From Rhodovulum sulfidophilum (GTDB lineage: Bacteria; Pseudomonadota; Alphaproteobacteria; Rhodobacterales; Rhodobacteraceae): a stretch of DNA of 64,000 bases. How positions within the stretch are numbered: position 1 is the first letter of the stretch; every line of letters starts with the position of its first letter. The position numbers were made by a program, and so were the translations under genes. Shown here piece by piece: positions 33,784 to 42,558 of this stretch. Where the stretch lies: positions 1 through 64,000 of the forward strand of contig QFPW01000002.1 in assembly GCA_003241785.1 (NCBI GenBank), written 5' to 3'. The notes beneath the pieces were generated by a model, which was not told where the DNA came from, searched no databases, and saw nothing but the letters and a program-made list of their open reading frames with translations.

Positions 33784-35129
33784 ACCGTCTCCAGATAGGT
33801 GTCGTGCTCGAAGGGGCTGATCTGCTGGCTGAACACCTGCAATTCCTGCCGCTTCATCCCCGCGAACTGCTCGCGCAGGATCGGCGCGAACAGCCGCTCG
33901 TTGCTCTCGGAATGCTCGAAGGCCTCGATCGCGCGCTTCCAGTCCGCCGGAAGCGTGGCCCCCGCGCGCTCGTCGCGCGTGGTCGCCAGCGGCTCAGGCG
34001 GCTCGATCCGGCGCTCCATCCCTTCGAGCGCGCCGCCGAGGATCGCGGCGAGGACGAGATAGGGATTGGCGTCGGCGCCGGCGACGCGATGCTCGATCCG
34101 GCGCGCCGCGCCGGGGCCGCCCGGGATCCGAACCGCCGCCGAGCGCGTTTCATAACCCCAGCAGACCTCGGAGGGCGAATGGGCGTTCGGCTGCAGGCGG
34201 CGATAGGAGTTGAGATGCGGCGCGAAGATCAGCGACGAGCCCCGCATCGTGTCGAGCACGCCCCCGACCGCGTGGCGCATCACCTCGGACCCGTCGGCGC
34301 CGCCGTTGTCGAAGACGTTGCGCCCTTCACGGTCGAGGAGCGAGAAATGCACGTGGAAGCCGTTGCCGGCGCGGTCGAGGAACGGCTTCGCCATGAAGCT
34401 CGCCGCCAGCCCGTACTTGCGCGCGATGCCCTTGACGAAGCGCTTGAAGTAGAGCGCGTCGTCCGCGGCCTTCAGCGGATCGGCCACGTGCAGCAGGTTG
34501 ATCTCGAACTGCCCGCCGCCGTTCTCGGAGATCGCGCTGTCGACCGGGATGCCATGCGCGTCGCAGGCGGCGTAGACGTCGGTGAAGAAGGCCTCGAAAT
34601 GGTCGAGATCGTCGATGCAGAGCGCGCCGTCGCCGTCGAGCAGCTTGTGCGTCACCGGCGATTTCGGCGGCGTCGGCACGTCCGTCGTCGTGTCGACGAG
34701 ATAGAATTCGAGCTCGGTCGCCACCACCGGCGTCAGGCCCAGCGCCGCGAACCGGCCGCAGACGGCGGCGAGCGCGCGGCGGGGATCGCCGAGGAAGGGC
34801 GTCTCGTCCTCGCAGAGCATCCAGAGCGGCAGCAGCGCGGTGGGCGAGCCGAGCCAGTTCATCGGCAGGAAGCCGCGGCCGGTCGGCAGGCAGCGCCCGT
34901 CGACGTCGCCCATCTGGTAGACGAGCGGGTTGCCCGACCAGTCCTCGCCCCAGATGTCGAGGCAGGCGATCGAATAGGGAACGCGCATCTGGCCTTCGAG
35001 GACCTTGCGCGCCTGGGCGACCGGCACGCGCTTGCCGCGCAGGATCCCGTTGAGATCGCAGACGGCGGCGCGCAGGCTGGTGATGTCGGGGCGGAGTTCG
35101 AGCCACTCCAGGGCTTCGGTCGTGTCCAA
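33780..35129 (-). CDS. puuA: Glutamine-synthetase-like gamma-glutamylpolyamine synthetase (copy 2)
   Basis: About 449 residues, same family as copy 1: TELEFYLVD, SENGGGQFEINLLHVADP, MAKPFLDRAGNGFHVHFS and RSAAVRIPG. It differs from copy 1 in the polyamine-facing region (ENGGGQ against QEGGAGQ), hinting at another amine substrate. I prefer the TTG start at 35129: GGAG lies 6 bases before it, and a promoter -10 at 35159-35154 would place the RNA start near 35147, just inside the alternative GTG at 35150. It leads the puuA2-puuB2-potD transcript. Confidence 0.8.
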   Translation of the reverse strand: MDTTEALEWLELRPDITSLRAAVCDLNGILRGKRVPVAQARKVLEGQMRVPYSIACLDIWGEDWSGNPLVYQMGDVDGRCLPTGRGFLPMNWLGSPTALLPLWMLCEDETPFLGDPRRALAAVCGRFAALGLTPVVATELEFYLVDTTTDVPTPPKSPVTHKLLDGDGALCIDDLDHFEAFFTDVYAACDAHGIPVDSAISENGGGQFEINLLHVADPLKAADDALYFKRFVKGIARKYGLAASFMAKPFLDRAGNGFHVHFSLLDREGRNVFDNGGADGSEVMRHAVGGVLDTMRGSSLIFAPHLNSYRRLQPNAHSPSEVCWGYETRSAAVRIPGGPGAARRIEHRVAGADANPYLVLAAILGGALEGMERRIEPPEPLATTRDERAGATLPADWKRAIEAFEHSESNERLFAPILREQFAGMKRQELQVFSQQISPFEHDTYLETV

Positions 35130-35153
35130 TTGGGTCTCCGGCGTGATCACGTC

Positions 35154-35182
35154 AGGCTAGCCGGGCGCCGCGATCGCGTCAA
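35154..35182 (-). promoter_or_regulatory. Candidate promoter of puuA2-puuB2-potD
   Basis: On the minus strand TTGACG (35182-35177), exactly 17 bases, TAGCCT (35159-35154). The expected transcription start (about 35147) falls inside the longest open frame, which argues for the downstream TTG start. Confidence 0.55.
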
Positions 35183-35243
35183 AGCGTCCCGCGCCGCGCG
35201 GAGGCGCCCGATCACACGCGCGCAATTCCGCGCGTTCGCGGGT

Positions 35244-35271
35244 TTTACTTGGTTTGCCGTTGCACTAGACC
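35244..35271 (+). promoter_or_regulatory. Candidate promoter of NUDIX-lpiA-acvB operon
   Basis: TTTACT (35244-35249), 16 bases, TAGACC (35266-35271), about 40 bases before the NUDIX ATG. The -35 is weak, so this is tentative. Confidence 0.35.
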
Positions 35272-35312
35272 AGCGAGGACCGCAATCCCGTGACCAAGTG
35301 ACGCGCGCGTAG

Positions 35313-35837
35313 ATGCCGAAGAAGCAGGAGCTGAAGCCGACCCGGCGCATGATGGCGCGGCTCGCCCACGGGCACCGGCCTCCGTCGCTGCAGGTCGCGG
35401 CGCTGTGCTATCGCCGCACCCGCAAAGGGTTGCGGATCCTCTTGATCACCAGCCGCGACACCGGCCGCTGGGTGATCCCGAAGGGCTGGCCGATGCGCAA
35501 CCGCGGCGAGGCGGCGGCGGCGGCGCGCGAGGCCTACGAGGAAGCGGGGTTGCGCGGCGCGATCGCCGAGAAGAGCATCGGCTTCTACACCTACCGCAAG
35601 CGCGTGGAGGATCTGAGCTTTCCCTGCGTGGTGCGCATCTACCCGCTGGAGGCCTGGGAACGGGTGAAGCAGTATCCCGAGACCGGGCAGCGGCGGGTCA
35701 AGTGGTTCTCGCCCGCCAAGGCGGCCCGGAAGGTCCGCGAGCCCGAACTGGCGCAGATCCTGCGCGACTTCGACCCCGACCGGCGCCCCGAGTCGCGCCA
35801 AGACGCCGCCCCGCCGGCCCCCGCGCCGGCCGGGTGA
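35313..35837 (+). CDS. NUDIX hydrolase, diphosphoinositol-polyphosphate-phosphohydrolase-like
   Basis: A 174-residue NUDIX protein. The box runs from G58 (PKGWPMRNRGEAAAAAREAY) to REAYEEAG at 72-79, so the catalytic RExxEE core is intact, but the canonical first glutamate of the box is an arginine (R64). The N-terminal RRTRKGLRILLITSRDTGRWVIPKGWP matches the DIPP-like branch, which cleaves polyphosphorylated substrates. The real substrate is unknown. It precedes lpiA by 27 bases on the same strand. Confidence 0.85.
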   Translation: MPKKQELKPTRRMMARLAHGHRPPSLQVAALCYRRTRKGLRILLITSRDTGRWVIPKGWPMRNRGEAAAAAREAYEEAGLRGAIAEKSIGFYTYRKRVEDLSFPCVVRIYPLEAWERVKQYPETGQRRVKWFSPAKAARKVREPELAQILRDFDPDRRPESRQDAAPPAPAPAG

Positions 35838-35864
35838 TCCCCGGCCCCTGCCCCCCGGTCCCAG

Positions 35865-38489
35865 ATGACACAAAGCCCTCCGCCCGTCGCCGACCCCGAT
35901 GTCCCGCCGCGCGAATACGACGCGCCGGTCTCGCCGGCGCTGCTGTTCCTGCGGCGCTACCGGGTCGCGATCTCGCTCCTGCTTGTGCCGGTCGTCTTCC
36001 TGCTGATCGGCCTGGCGCTTTACCACCTGACGCGCGAGGTGCGCTATGACGAGGTGCGCGCGGCGATCGCGGCCACGCCCGCGACGCAGCTCGGGCTCGC
36101 GGTGCTGTTCACCGCGATCTCCTTCTTCGCTCTCACCTTCTACGACTACGCCGCGCTCGACTACATCGGTCATCCGCTGCCCTATCCGCAAAGCGCGCTG
36201 ACCGCGTTCAGCGCCTACGCGGTCGGCAATATCGCGGGGTTCGGCCCGCTCAGCGGCGGCGCGATCCGCTACCGCGCCTATTCCCGGCTCGGGCTCGAGC
36301 CCGAGGAGATCGCGCGGGTGATCGCCTTCGTGACGCTCGCCTTCGGTCTCGGCATCGCGGCGATCGGGGCGCTGGCGCTCCTGCCGATCGCGCCGATGGC
36401 CGCGCATGTGACCGGGCTCGCGCCGGTGACGCTGCGCCTCGGCGCGCTGGCGCTTCTGCTGGCGCTGCTGGCGCTCTTCTTCGCCGGCGGCGGCGGGCGG
36501 GCGCTCCGGATCGCCGGGCTCGACCTCCGCCTGCCCGACAGCCTCACCGCCTCGCGCCAGTTCCTCGTCACCTGCGTCGACGTCGCGGCGGCGGCGAGCG
36601 TGCTCTACGTCCTGCTGCCGCACGGGGTGATCGGCTGGCCGGCGCTGCTCTGCGTCTACGCGGTGGCGCTGACCCTCGGCGTGCTCAGCCACGTGCCGGG
36701 CGGGCTCGGGGTGTTCGAGACGGTCATCATCGCGGGGCTGGGCCCGGCGGCGAACCTCGACCAGGTGCTGAGCGCCCTCATCCTCTACCGCGCGATCTAT
36801 TTCGTCCTGCCGCTGATGGCGGCGATCCTGCTCGTCGGCGCCGCCGAGCTGCGCCAGAGCTCGGAGAATCCCGCCGTCGTGGCACTGCGCCGGGTCGGCG
36901 CCCGGCTCGCGCCCGCGCTCCTCGCGACGCTCACGCTCGTCACCGGCTCGCTCCTCGTCTTCGCGAGCGTGGCACCGCTGCCGGCCGAGCGCGCCGACGC
37001 CTTCGCGGCCTTCCTGCCGCTCTTTCTCGTCGAGGGCGCGCATTTTCTCTCGAGCCTGCTCGGCCTCGTCCTCATCGTCTCGGCGCGCGGCCTCGCGCAC
37101 CGGCTCGACGGCGCGCTCTGGCTGAGCCTGATCTGCGCCGCGCTCGCGCTCGTTCTGACGCCGCTCCGCGCCGGGCATTTCGCGCAGCCGGCGCTGCTCG
37201 CCTTCCTGATCGCCGCGCTCTTCGTCTCGCGCGGCGTGTTCGACCGCCGCGCCTCGCTGCTCGCCGAGGCGCTGACCCCGGTCTGGCTCGCCGCGATGGC
37301 GCTGGTGGTGATCGCGGCGGGGTTCATCCTGTTCTTCGTCTACCGCGACGTGCAGTACAGCCACGATCTCTGGTGGCAGTTCGAATTCGCCGCCGACGCG
37401 CCGCGGGGCCTCCGCGCGCTGCTCGGTCTCGCACTTCTCACGACGACCCTCGCGATCGCGAGCCTGCTGCGGCCGGTCACGGTCCAGACCCCGCTCCCGG
37501 GCGAGGCCGAGATCGCCCGCGCCACCGCGATCGTCGCGGCGCAGGACGCCGCCGGGGCCAATCTGGTGCGGATGGGCGACAAGCGCCTGCTCTTCTCCGA
37601 GGACGGCCGCGCCTTCCTGATGTACGGGCGGCAGGGCCGGTCCTGGATCGCGCTCTTCGACCCGGTCGGCCCGCGCGAGCTCTGGCCCGAGCTCATCTGG
37701 CGCTTCATCGAGACCGCGCGCGCGGCCGGGGCGCGGGCGGTCTTCTACCAGGTCTCGACCGACCTGCTGCCGATCTGCGCCGACGCCGGGCTGCGCGCGG
37801 TCAAGCTCGGCGAGATGGCGGTGGTCGACCTCACCCGCTTCGACCTCAAGGGCGGCAGCTGGTCGGCGATGCGCAACGCGCTGTCGCGCGGCGAACGCGA
37901 CGGGCTCGTCTTCGAGATCCTGCCGCCCGAGGCGCTGCCGCCGCTCTACGAGGAGCTGCGCGCGATCTCGGACGCCTGGCTGCGGCACCACGACGCGCGC
38001 GAGAAGCGCTTCTCGCTCGGCGCCTTCGAACGCGACTACGTGCTGTCGCAGCCGATGGCGCTGCTGCGCTTCCAGGGCCGGATCGTCGCCTTCGCCAACC
38101 TGATGCGCACCGACGGAGGCGCGCAATGCTCGATCGACCTGATGCGCTTCGCGCCCGACGCGCCGAGCGGGGCGATGGTGTTCCTCTTCGCGAAGACCAT
38201 GCTCGCCATGCGCGACGCCGGCGTGCGGAGCTTCCTGCTCGGCATGGCGCCGCTCGCCGGCATGTCGGGCCGCGAGAGCGCGCCGGTCTGGGACATGATC
38301 GGCGGCACGGTGTATGAGCACGGCGAGCGGTTCTACAACTTCAAGGGGCTGCGCGCCTTTAAGGAGAAGTTCCGCCCGGACTGGGAGCCGCGCTATCTCG
38401 CGATCGCCGGCGGGGCGACGCCGATGATGGCGCTGATGGACGCGACGCTGCTGATCGGCGGCGGCTTCAAGGGAGTGATCGGGAAATGA
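35865..38489 (+). CDS. mprF: Bifunctional lysylphosphatidylglycerol synthase/flippase (MprF/LpiA)
   Basis: An 874-residue protein. Residues about 30-540 hold some 14 membrane segments (flippase part, including SHVPGGLGVFE and ALTAFSAYAVGNIAGFGPLSGG), and the C-terminal ~330 residues are the cytosolic DUF2156 synthase (RLLFSEDGRAFLMYG, RAVFYQVSTDLLPICADAG, ISDAWLRHHDAREKRFSLG). It transfers lysine from Lys-tRNA to phosphatidylglycerol and flips the product, lowering surface charge and giving acid and cationic-peptide tolerance. It overlaps acvB by ATGA, as in the known lpiA-acvB operon. Confidence 0.92.
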   Translation: MTQSPPPVADPDVPPREYDAPVSPALLFLRRYRVAISLLLVPVVFLLIGLALYHLTREVRYDEVRAAIAATPATQLGLAVLFTAISFFALTFYDYAALDYIGHPLPYPQSALTAFSAYAVGNIAGFGPLSGGAIRYRAYSRLGLEPEEIARVIAFVTLAFGLGIAAIGALALLPIAPMAAHVTGLAPVTLRLGALALLLALLALFFAGGGGRALRIAGLDLRLPDSLTASRQFLVTCVDVAAAASVLYVLLPHGVIGWPALLCVYAVALTLGVLSHVPGGLGVFETVIIAGLGPAANLDQVLSALILYRAIYFVLPLMAAILLVGAAELRQSSENPAVVALRRVGARLAPALLATLTLVTGSLLVFASVAPLPAERADAFAAFLPLFLVEGAHFLSSLLGLVLIVSARGLAHRLDGALWLSLICAALALVLTPLRAGHFAQPALLAFLIAALFVSRGVFDRRASLLAEALTPVWLAAMALVVIAAGFILFFVYRDVQYSHDLWWQFEFAADAPRGLRALLGLALLTTTLAIASLLRPVTVQTPLPGEAEIARATAIVAAQDAAGANLVRMGDKRLLFSEDGRAFLMYGRQGRSWIALFDPVGPRELWPELIWRFIETARAAGARAVFYQVSTDLLPICADAGLRAVKLGEMAVVDLTRFDLKGGSWSAMRNALSRGERDGLVFEILPPEALPPLYEELRAISDAWLRHHDAREKRFSLGAFERDYVLSQPMALLRFQGRIVAFANLMRTDGGAQCSIDLMRFAPDAPSGAMVFLFAKTMLAMRDAGVRSFLLGMAPLAGMSGRESAPVWDMIGGTVYEHGERFYNFKGLRAFKEKFRPDWEPRYLAIAGGATPMMALMDATLLIGGGFKGVIGK

Positions 38490-39955
38490 CCGCGCCGCGT
38501 CTTCCGCTGGCCCTCGGCCTCGCGCTGCTGCTCGTCGCGCCGGGCACCGGCTTCGCCGACACGGCGCCCCCCGCGAGCCCTCCGAACGCCATCGCCGCGC
38601 CCCGGATCATGAAGCCCGCGACCGGCGCGCCGCCCAGCGCCGAGGTGGCGCTCATCTCCGACGCCGACGGCTGGGGCGCGGCGGAGCAGACGGCCGCCGA
38701 GGCGCTGACCGCCAAGGGCGCGCTGGTGGTCGGGATCGACCTGCCGGACTGGCTCGCGGCGTCGGAGGCGAGCCCGCGCGGCTGCCTCTATCTCACCGGC
38801 GACATCGAGGCGCTGAGCCATCAGGTGCAACGCGGCTCGGGCGGCCCGGACTACCTGCCGCCGCTCGTCGCGGGCGTCGGCGCCGGGGGCGCGGTCGCGC
38901 TCGCCGTCGCGGCGCAGACCCCGCTCGCGACCATGGGCGGGACGATCGCGGTCAATCCGACCGCGACCATCCCGCTGCGCAAGCCGCTCTGCACCAAGGC
39001 GGTCGCGACGCCGAGCGCCGACGGCGCGGCGGTGAGCTACGGCCTCACGCCCGGCGCGCTGCCCGACCCGGTCACGATCGGCCTCACCCCCGCCGCCGAT
39101 CCCGACGGCGCGGCCCATGCGAAGGCGCTCCAGGCCGAGCATCCCGAGATCACCATCACCCAGGCGGCCGATCCCGCCGGCGAGGCGCTCGTCGCGCTCG
39201 TCTCGCAGGCGATTGCCTCCGACGACAAGGTGGAGGCGGCGGATCCGCTCGGGCTGCCGCTGTCGATCCTCGACGCGCAGCCCACGCGCGACACGATGGC
39301 GGTGATCTATTCCGGCGACGGCGGCTGGCGCGACCTCGACCGCCAGGTCGGCGGCGTGCTGCAGGGGCTCGGCGTGCCGGTGGTCGGGCTCGATTCGCTC
39401 CGCTACTTCTGGGACGCGCGCCAGCCCCAGGAGACGGCGGACGATCTCGTCCGGATCATCGAGCACTACACGGCGCATTGGGGCGTCCATCACGTGCTCC
39501 TGATCGGCTATTCCTTCGGCGCCGACATCCTGCCCGCGACCTACAACCTGCTGCCGCCCGAGACGCGGGCGAAGGTGCCGCAGCTGAGCCTGCTCGCGCT
39601 CGGGCGCGAGAAGCCCTACCAGATCTCGGTCCTGGGCTGGTTCGGCAAGCAGGGCGGCGGCGGCGATCCCTCGGACGACATCAGGGCGATCGATCCCGCC
39701 GTGGTGCAATGCGTCTACGGCACCGAGGAGACCGACGACCCCTGCCCCGATTTCGCGAAGTCCGGCGTCGAGGCCATCGCGATCCAGGGCGGGCATCACT
39801 TCGACGGCGACTACCAGGGGCTGGCGAAGCGGATCCTCGACGGGCTCGACCGGCGCCTCGCCCAGCCGGAGGCGTCGTCCGCCCGCTCCATCAGGCCGCG
39901 CTCCTCCTCGGGCACGTCGTGGCCCTCGGCGAGCCGGTCCTCGAGCGTGCCGTAG
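38486..39955 (+). CDS. acvB: AcvB/VirJ family lysyl-phosphatidylglycerol hydrolase
   Basis: A 489-residue periplasmic protein: signal peptide (1-24), then two alpha/beta-hydrolase-like halves. The second half carries the nucleophile elbow GYSFG (S343) and a likely catalytic histidine in QGGHHFDGDY (H437/H438); the first half has GVGAGGA at the equivalent place and is probably inactive. In Agrobacterium, AcvB breaks down lysyl-PG made by LpiA. The last ~27 residues (from about 463, SSARSIRPRSSSG) are low-complexity and are antisense to the next gene, so the natural end may have been lost or moved. Confidence 0.85.
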   Translation: MTAPRLPLALGLALLLVAPGTGFADTAPPASPPNAIAAPRIMKPATGAPPSAEVALISDADGWGAAEQTAAEALTAKGALVVGIDLPDWLAASEASPRGCLYLTGDIEALSHQVQRGSGGPDYLPPLVAGVGAGGAVALAVAAQTPLATMGGTIAVNPTATIPLRKPLCTKAVATPSADGAAVSYGLTPGALPDPVTIGLTPAADPDGAAHAKALQAEHPEITITQAADPAGEALVALVSQAIASDDKVEAADPLGLPLSILDAQPTRDTMAVIYSGDGGWRDLDRQVGGVLQGLGVPVVGLDSLRYFWDARQPQETADDLVRIIEHYTAHWGVHHVLLIGYSFGADILPATYNLLPPETRAKVPQLSLLALGREKPYQISVLGWFGKQGGGGDPSDDIRAIDPAVVQCVYGTEETDDPCPDFAKSGVEAIAIQGGHHFDGDYQGLAKRILDGLDRRLAQPEASSARSIRPRSSSGTSWPSASRSSSVP

Positions 39956-40161
39956 CCGGTGACGTCGAGCGGGGCGAGATCGGCGGCCTTCAGGAGCGCC
40001 ACGGTCTCGCGCACCGCCTCCTCCTCGTCGACGCCGGTCGCGTAGCAGAGGATGCCGGCGCCGGTCGCCGCCTTCGGCAGCCCGTCGCCGGGCTTGCGCC
40101 CGACTTGGACCAGCAGCGTGTAGACCTGTTGCGGCCGCTTCGGCTTCTCGGTGTCGCTCAT
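39811..40161 (-). CDS. Small conserved protein of unknown function
   Basis: 116 residues from ATG 40161 (MSDTEKPKRPQQVYTLLVQVG). The core (QVYTLLVQVGRKPGDGLPKAATGAGILCYATGVDEEEAVRETVALLKAADLAPLDVTGYGTLEDR, about 12-77) looks like a soluble alpha/beta protein; I do not recognise a named family. The tail after about residue 98 (WARRRSSPSRIRF) is low-complexity and is fully antisense to the end of acvB (145-base overlap), so it may be an aberrant extension. It follows dapD with two hairpins in between. Confidence 0.65.
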   Translation of the reverse strand: MSDTEKPKRPQQVYTLLVQVGRKPGDGLPKAATGAGILCYATGVDEEEAVRETVALLKAADLAPLDVTGYGTLEDRLAEGHDVPEEERGLMERADDASGWARRRSSPSRIRFASPW

Positions 40162-40202
40162 CGTTAGATCCCGGCGTGACCAAGGGTGGAGGGGGTGCGC
40201 CA

Positions 40203-40258
40203 GGGTGGGTGAATCACCCACCCTATAGGGCGCCGTAGGGTGGGTGATTCCACCCACC
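40203..40258. repeat. Pair of near-identical GGGTGGGTG hairpins
   Basis: Two palindromes in tandem: GGGTGGGTGA (40203-40212) facing TCACCCACCC (40214-40223) with one base between, and GGTGGGTG (40239-40246) facing CACCCACC (40251-40258) around ATTC. They follow the dapD stop on the minus strand, perhaps stopping transcription or stabilising the dapD mRNA end. There is no T-run. Confidence 0.6.
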
Positions 40259-40264
40259 ACTACC

Positions 40265-41125
<861 letters not shown>

Positions 41126-41163
41126 CACGGGTTCCAGTTCCGGCTGGCGGGGATCGGCGGCAA

Positions 41164-41192
41164 GCTATAATTGCGTAACGCGAGGGTGGCAA
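41164..41192 (-). promoter_or_regulatory. Candidate promoter of dapD
   Basis: On the minus strand TTGCCA (41192-41187), 17 bases, TATAGC (41169-41164). Expected RNA start near 41157, a leader of about 32 nt. Confidence 0.6.
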
Positions 41193-41238
41193 TCTCGCCG
41201 GCGCCGCCTTCGACCAATCGGCAACCGGACAGGATTTC

Positions 41239-42075
41239 ATGGCCAAACTCAGCGAAACCCAGCGACGCTTCCCCGACGCGGCGGAGGATCAGGCGAAATG
41301 GGAACGCCAGCGCGACACGCCGCAGACGCTGTCGCCGAGCTACAGGCTCGCCTTCGCGGATTTCGACTTTCTGAAGCGCGACGAGCTCCGGCCCGTGCGG
41401 CTCCAACTCGAACTGCTGAAGCCCGAGCTCGAACTGCAGGACCGGGGCATCGTCTCGACCGTGGTCGTCTTCGGCGGCGCGCGGATCCCCGAGCGCGCGG
41501 AGGAGGCGCGCGCGCCCGGCCTCGCCGCGCTCGCGCCCTATTACGACGTGGCGCGGGAATTCGCGCGGCTGGTCACGCTCCGCTCGCTCGAGAGCCAGTG
41601 CACCGAGAACGTGATCTGCGGCGGCGGCGGGCCCGGGGTCATGGAGGCGGCGAGCCGCGGCGCGGCCGAGGCCGGCGGCTGCTCGATCAGCCTCAACATC
41701 GTGCTGCCGCACGAGCAGGCGCCGAACCTCTACGGCACGCCGGAGCTGAGCTTCAACTTCCATTATTTCGGCATAAGGAAGATGACCTTCCTCATGCGGG
41801 CCAAGGCGATCGCGGTCTTTCCCGGCGGGTTCGGCACGCTCGACGAGCTGTTCGAGACGCTGACGCTGATCCAGACCGGGCGCATGGCGCCGATGCCGAT
41901 CCTGCTTTTCGGCGAGGCCTTCTGGCGGCGGATCATCGACTGGGAGGCGCTGGCGGACTCCGGCACGATCTCGGCCGAGGACCTGAAGCTGTTCCGCTTC
42001 GTCGAGACCGCGGAGGAGGCGATGGCGATCCTGTCGAGCTGGCCGGCCGAACCCGCCGACGGCCCGCCGGCCTGA
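41239..42075 (+). CDS. LOG/TIGR00730-type Rossmann protein
   Basis: 278 residues of the lysine-decarboxylase-like LOG family, whose characterised members are cytokinin-activating or nucleotide 5'-monophosphate phosphoribohydrolases. The signature is split as usual: GGGGPGVMEAASRGA (128-142) and PGGFGTLDE (195-203), with R187 of FLMRAKA between. The first ~70 residues are a family-specific N-terminal extension. It is divergent from dapD. What nucleotide it acts on in bacteria like this is not known. Confidence 0.88.
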   Translation: MAKLSETQRRFPDAAEDQAKWERQRDTPQTLSPSYRLAFADFDFLKRDELRPVRLQLELLKPELELQDRGIVSTVVVFGGARIPERAEEARAPGLAALAPYYDVAREFARLVTLRSLESQCTENVICGGGGPGVMEAASRGAAEAGGCSISLNIVLPHEQAPNLYGTPELSFNFHYFGIRKMTFLMRAKAIAVFPGGFGTLDELFETLTLIQTGRMAPMPILLFGEAFWRRIIDWEALADSGTISAEDLKLFRFVETAEEAMAILSSWPAEPADGPPA

Positions 42076-42107
42076 GACGGCGGCCGGGGCGGCGGCGTCG
42101 GCGTGGC

Positions 42108-42425
42108 GGCGATGAACTGGCCCGGCCCCTGCTCGACCACCGCCTGGCGCGCGCCGAAGCCGTCGCGCTGGGTGACGCCGACCCGGCCGCCCAGCACCAC
42201 GAACATGCCGATCCCCGACTGGGCCGCGACGAACAGCGTCTCGCCGGCCGCGAAGCGCGCGACCGCGCCGAAGCGGCGCGGCCGGGCGATATCCTCGGCG
42301 CCGGGCACCGGGAACCTCTGCTCGCGCCGGGTCCCCGGCACCGGATCGGGCTTCGCTTCCGCCAGCGGGTCGAGCCCGGTATCCGGCACGAGCTCGGGCG
42401 CGGCGTCGCGCATCGGCCCGGTCAT
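42108..42425 (-). pseudogene. Truncated 5' end of a cNMP-domain thioredoxin-reductase-like gene
   Basis: The minus-strand frame from ATG 42425 begins MTGPMRDAAPELVPD and carries a cyclic-nucleotide-binding-like segment (AVARFAAGETLFVAAQSGIGMFVVLGGRVGVTQRDGF, about 54-90; VVEQGPGQFIA, 97-106). This is the N-terminus I associate with fused cNMP-domain/thioredoxin-reductase-type flavoproteins. After residue 106 it breaks into ATPTPPPRPPSQAGG and runs antisense to the LOG gene. The whole flavoprotein part is missing, so this is a gene remnant. Confidence 0.6.
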
Positions 42426-42489
42426 CGCGATCTCCTCCGGAGGCCCTTGAAGGGTAGTCCCCGGCGGGGGCGCCGGCGACCGCCACGCC

Positions 42490-42519
42490 TTGCGCGGCGG
42501 CGGGGGCGCGGACTAGCCT
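42490..42519 (+). promoter_or_regulatory. Candidate promoter of metY
   Basis: TTGCGC (42490-42495), 18 bases, TAGCCT (42514-42519). The metY ATG follows about 33 bases after the expected RNA start, with GGAGG 6 bases before it. Confidence 0.45.
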
Positions 42520-42558
42520 TCGCGCCGACCGGGCGAGACCCGGCACCGGAGGAACGCC

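Noticed and set aside
35265..38321. A 1018-residue open frame on the minus strand
   Set aside because: Antisense to the NUDIX and mprF genes; composition (His/Arg/Glu-rich repeats) is typical of a shadow frame.
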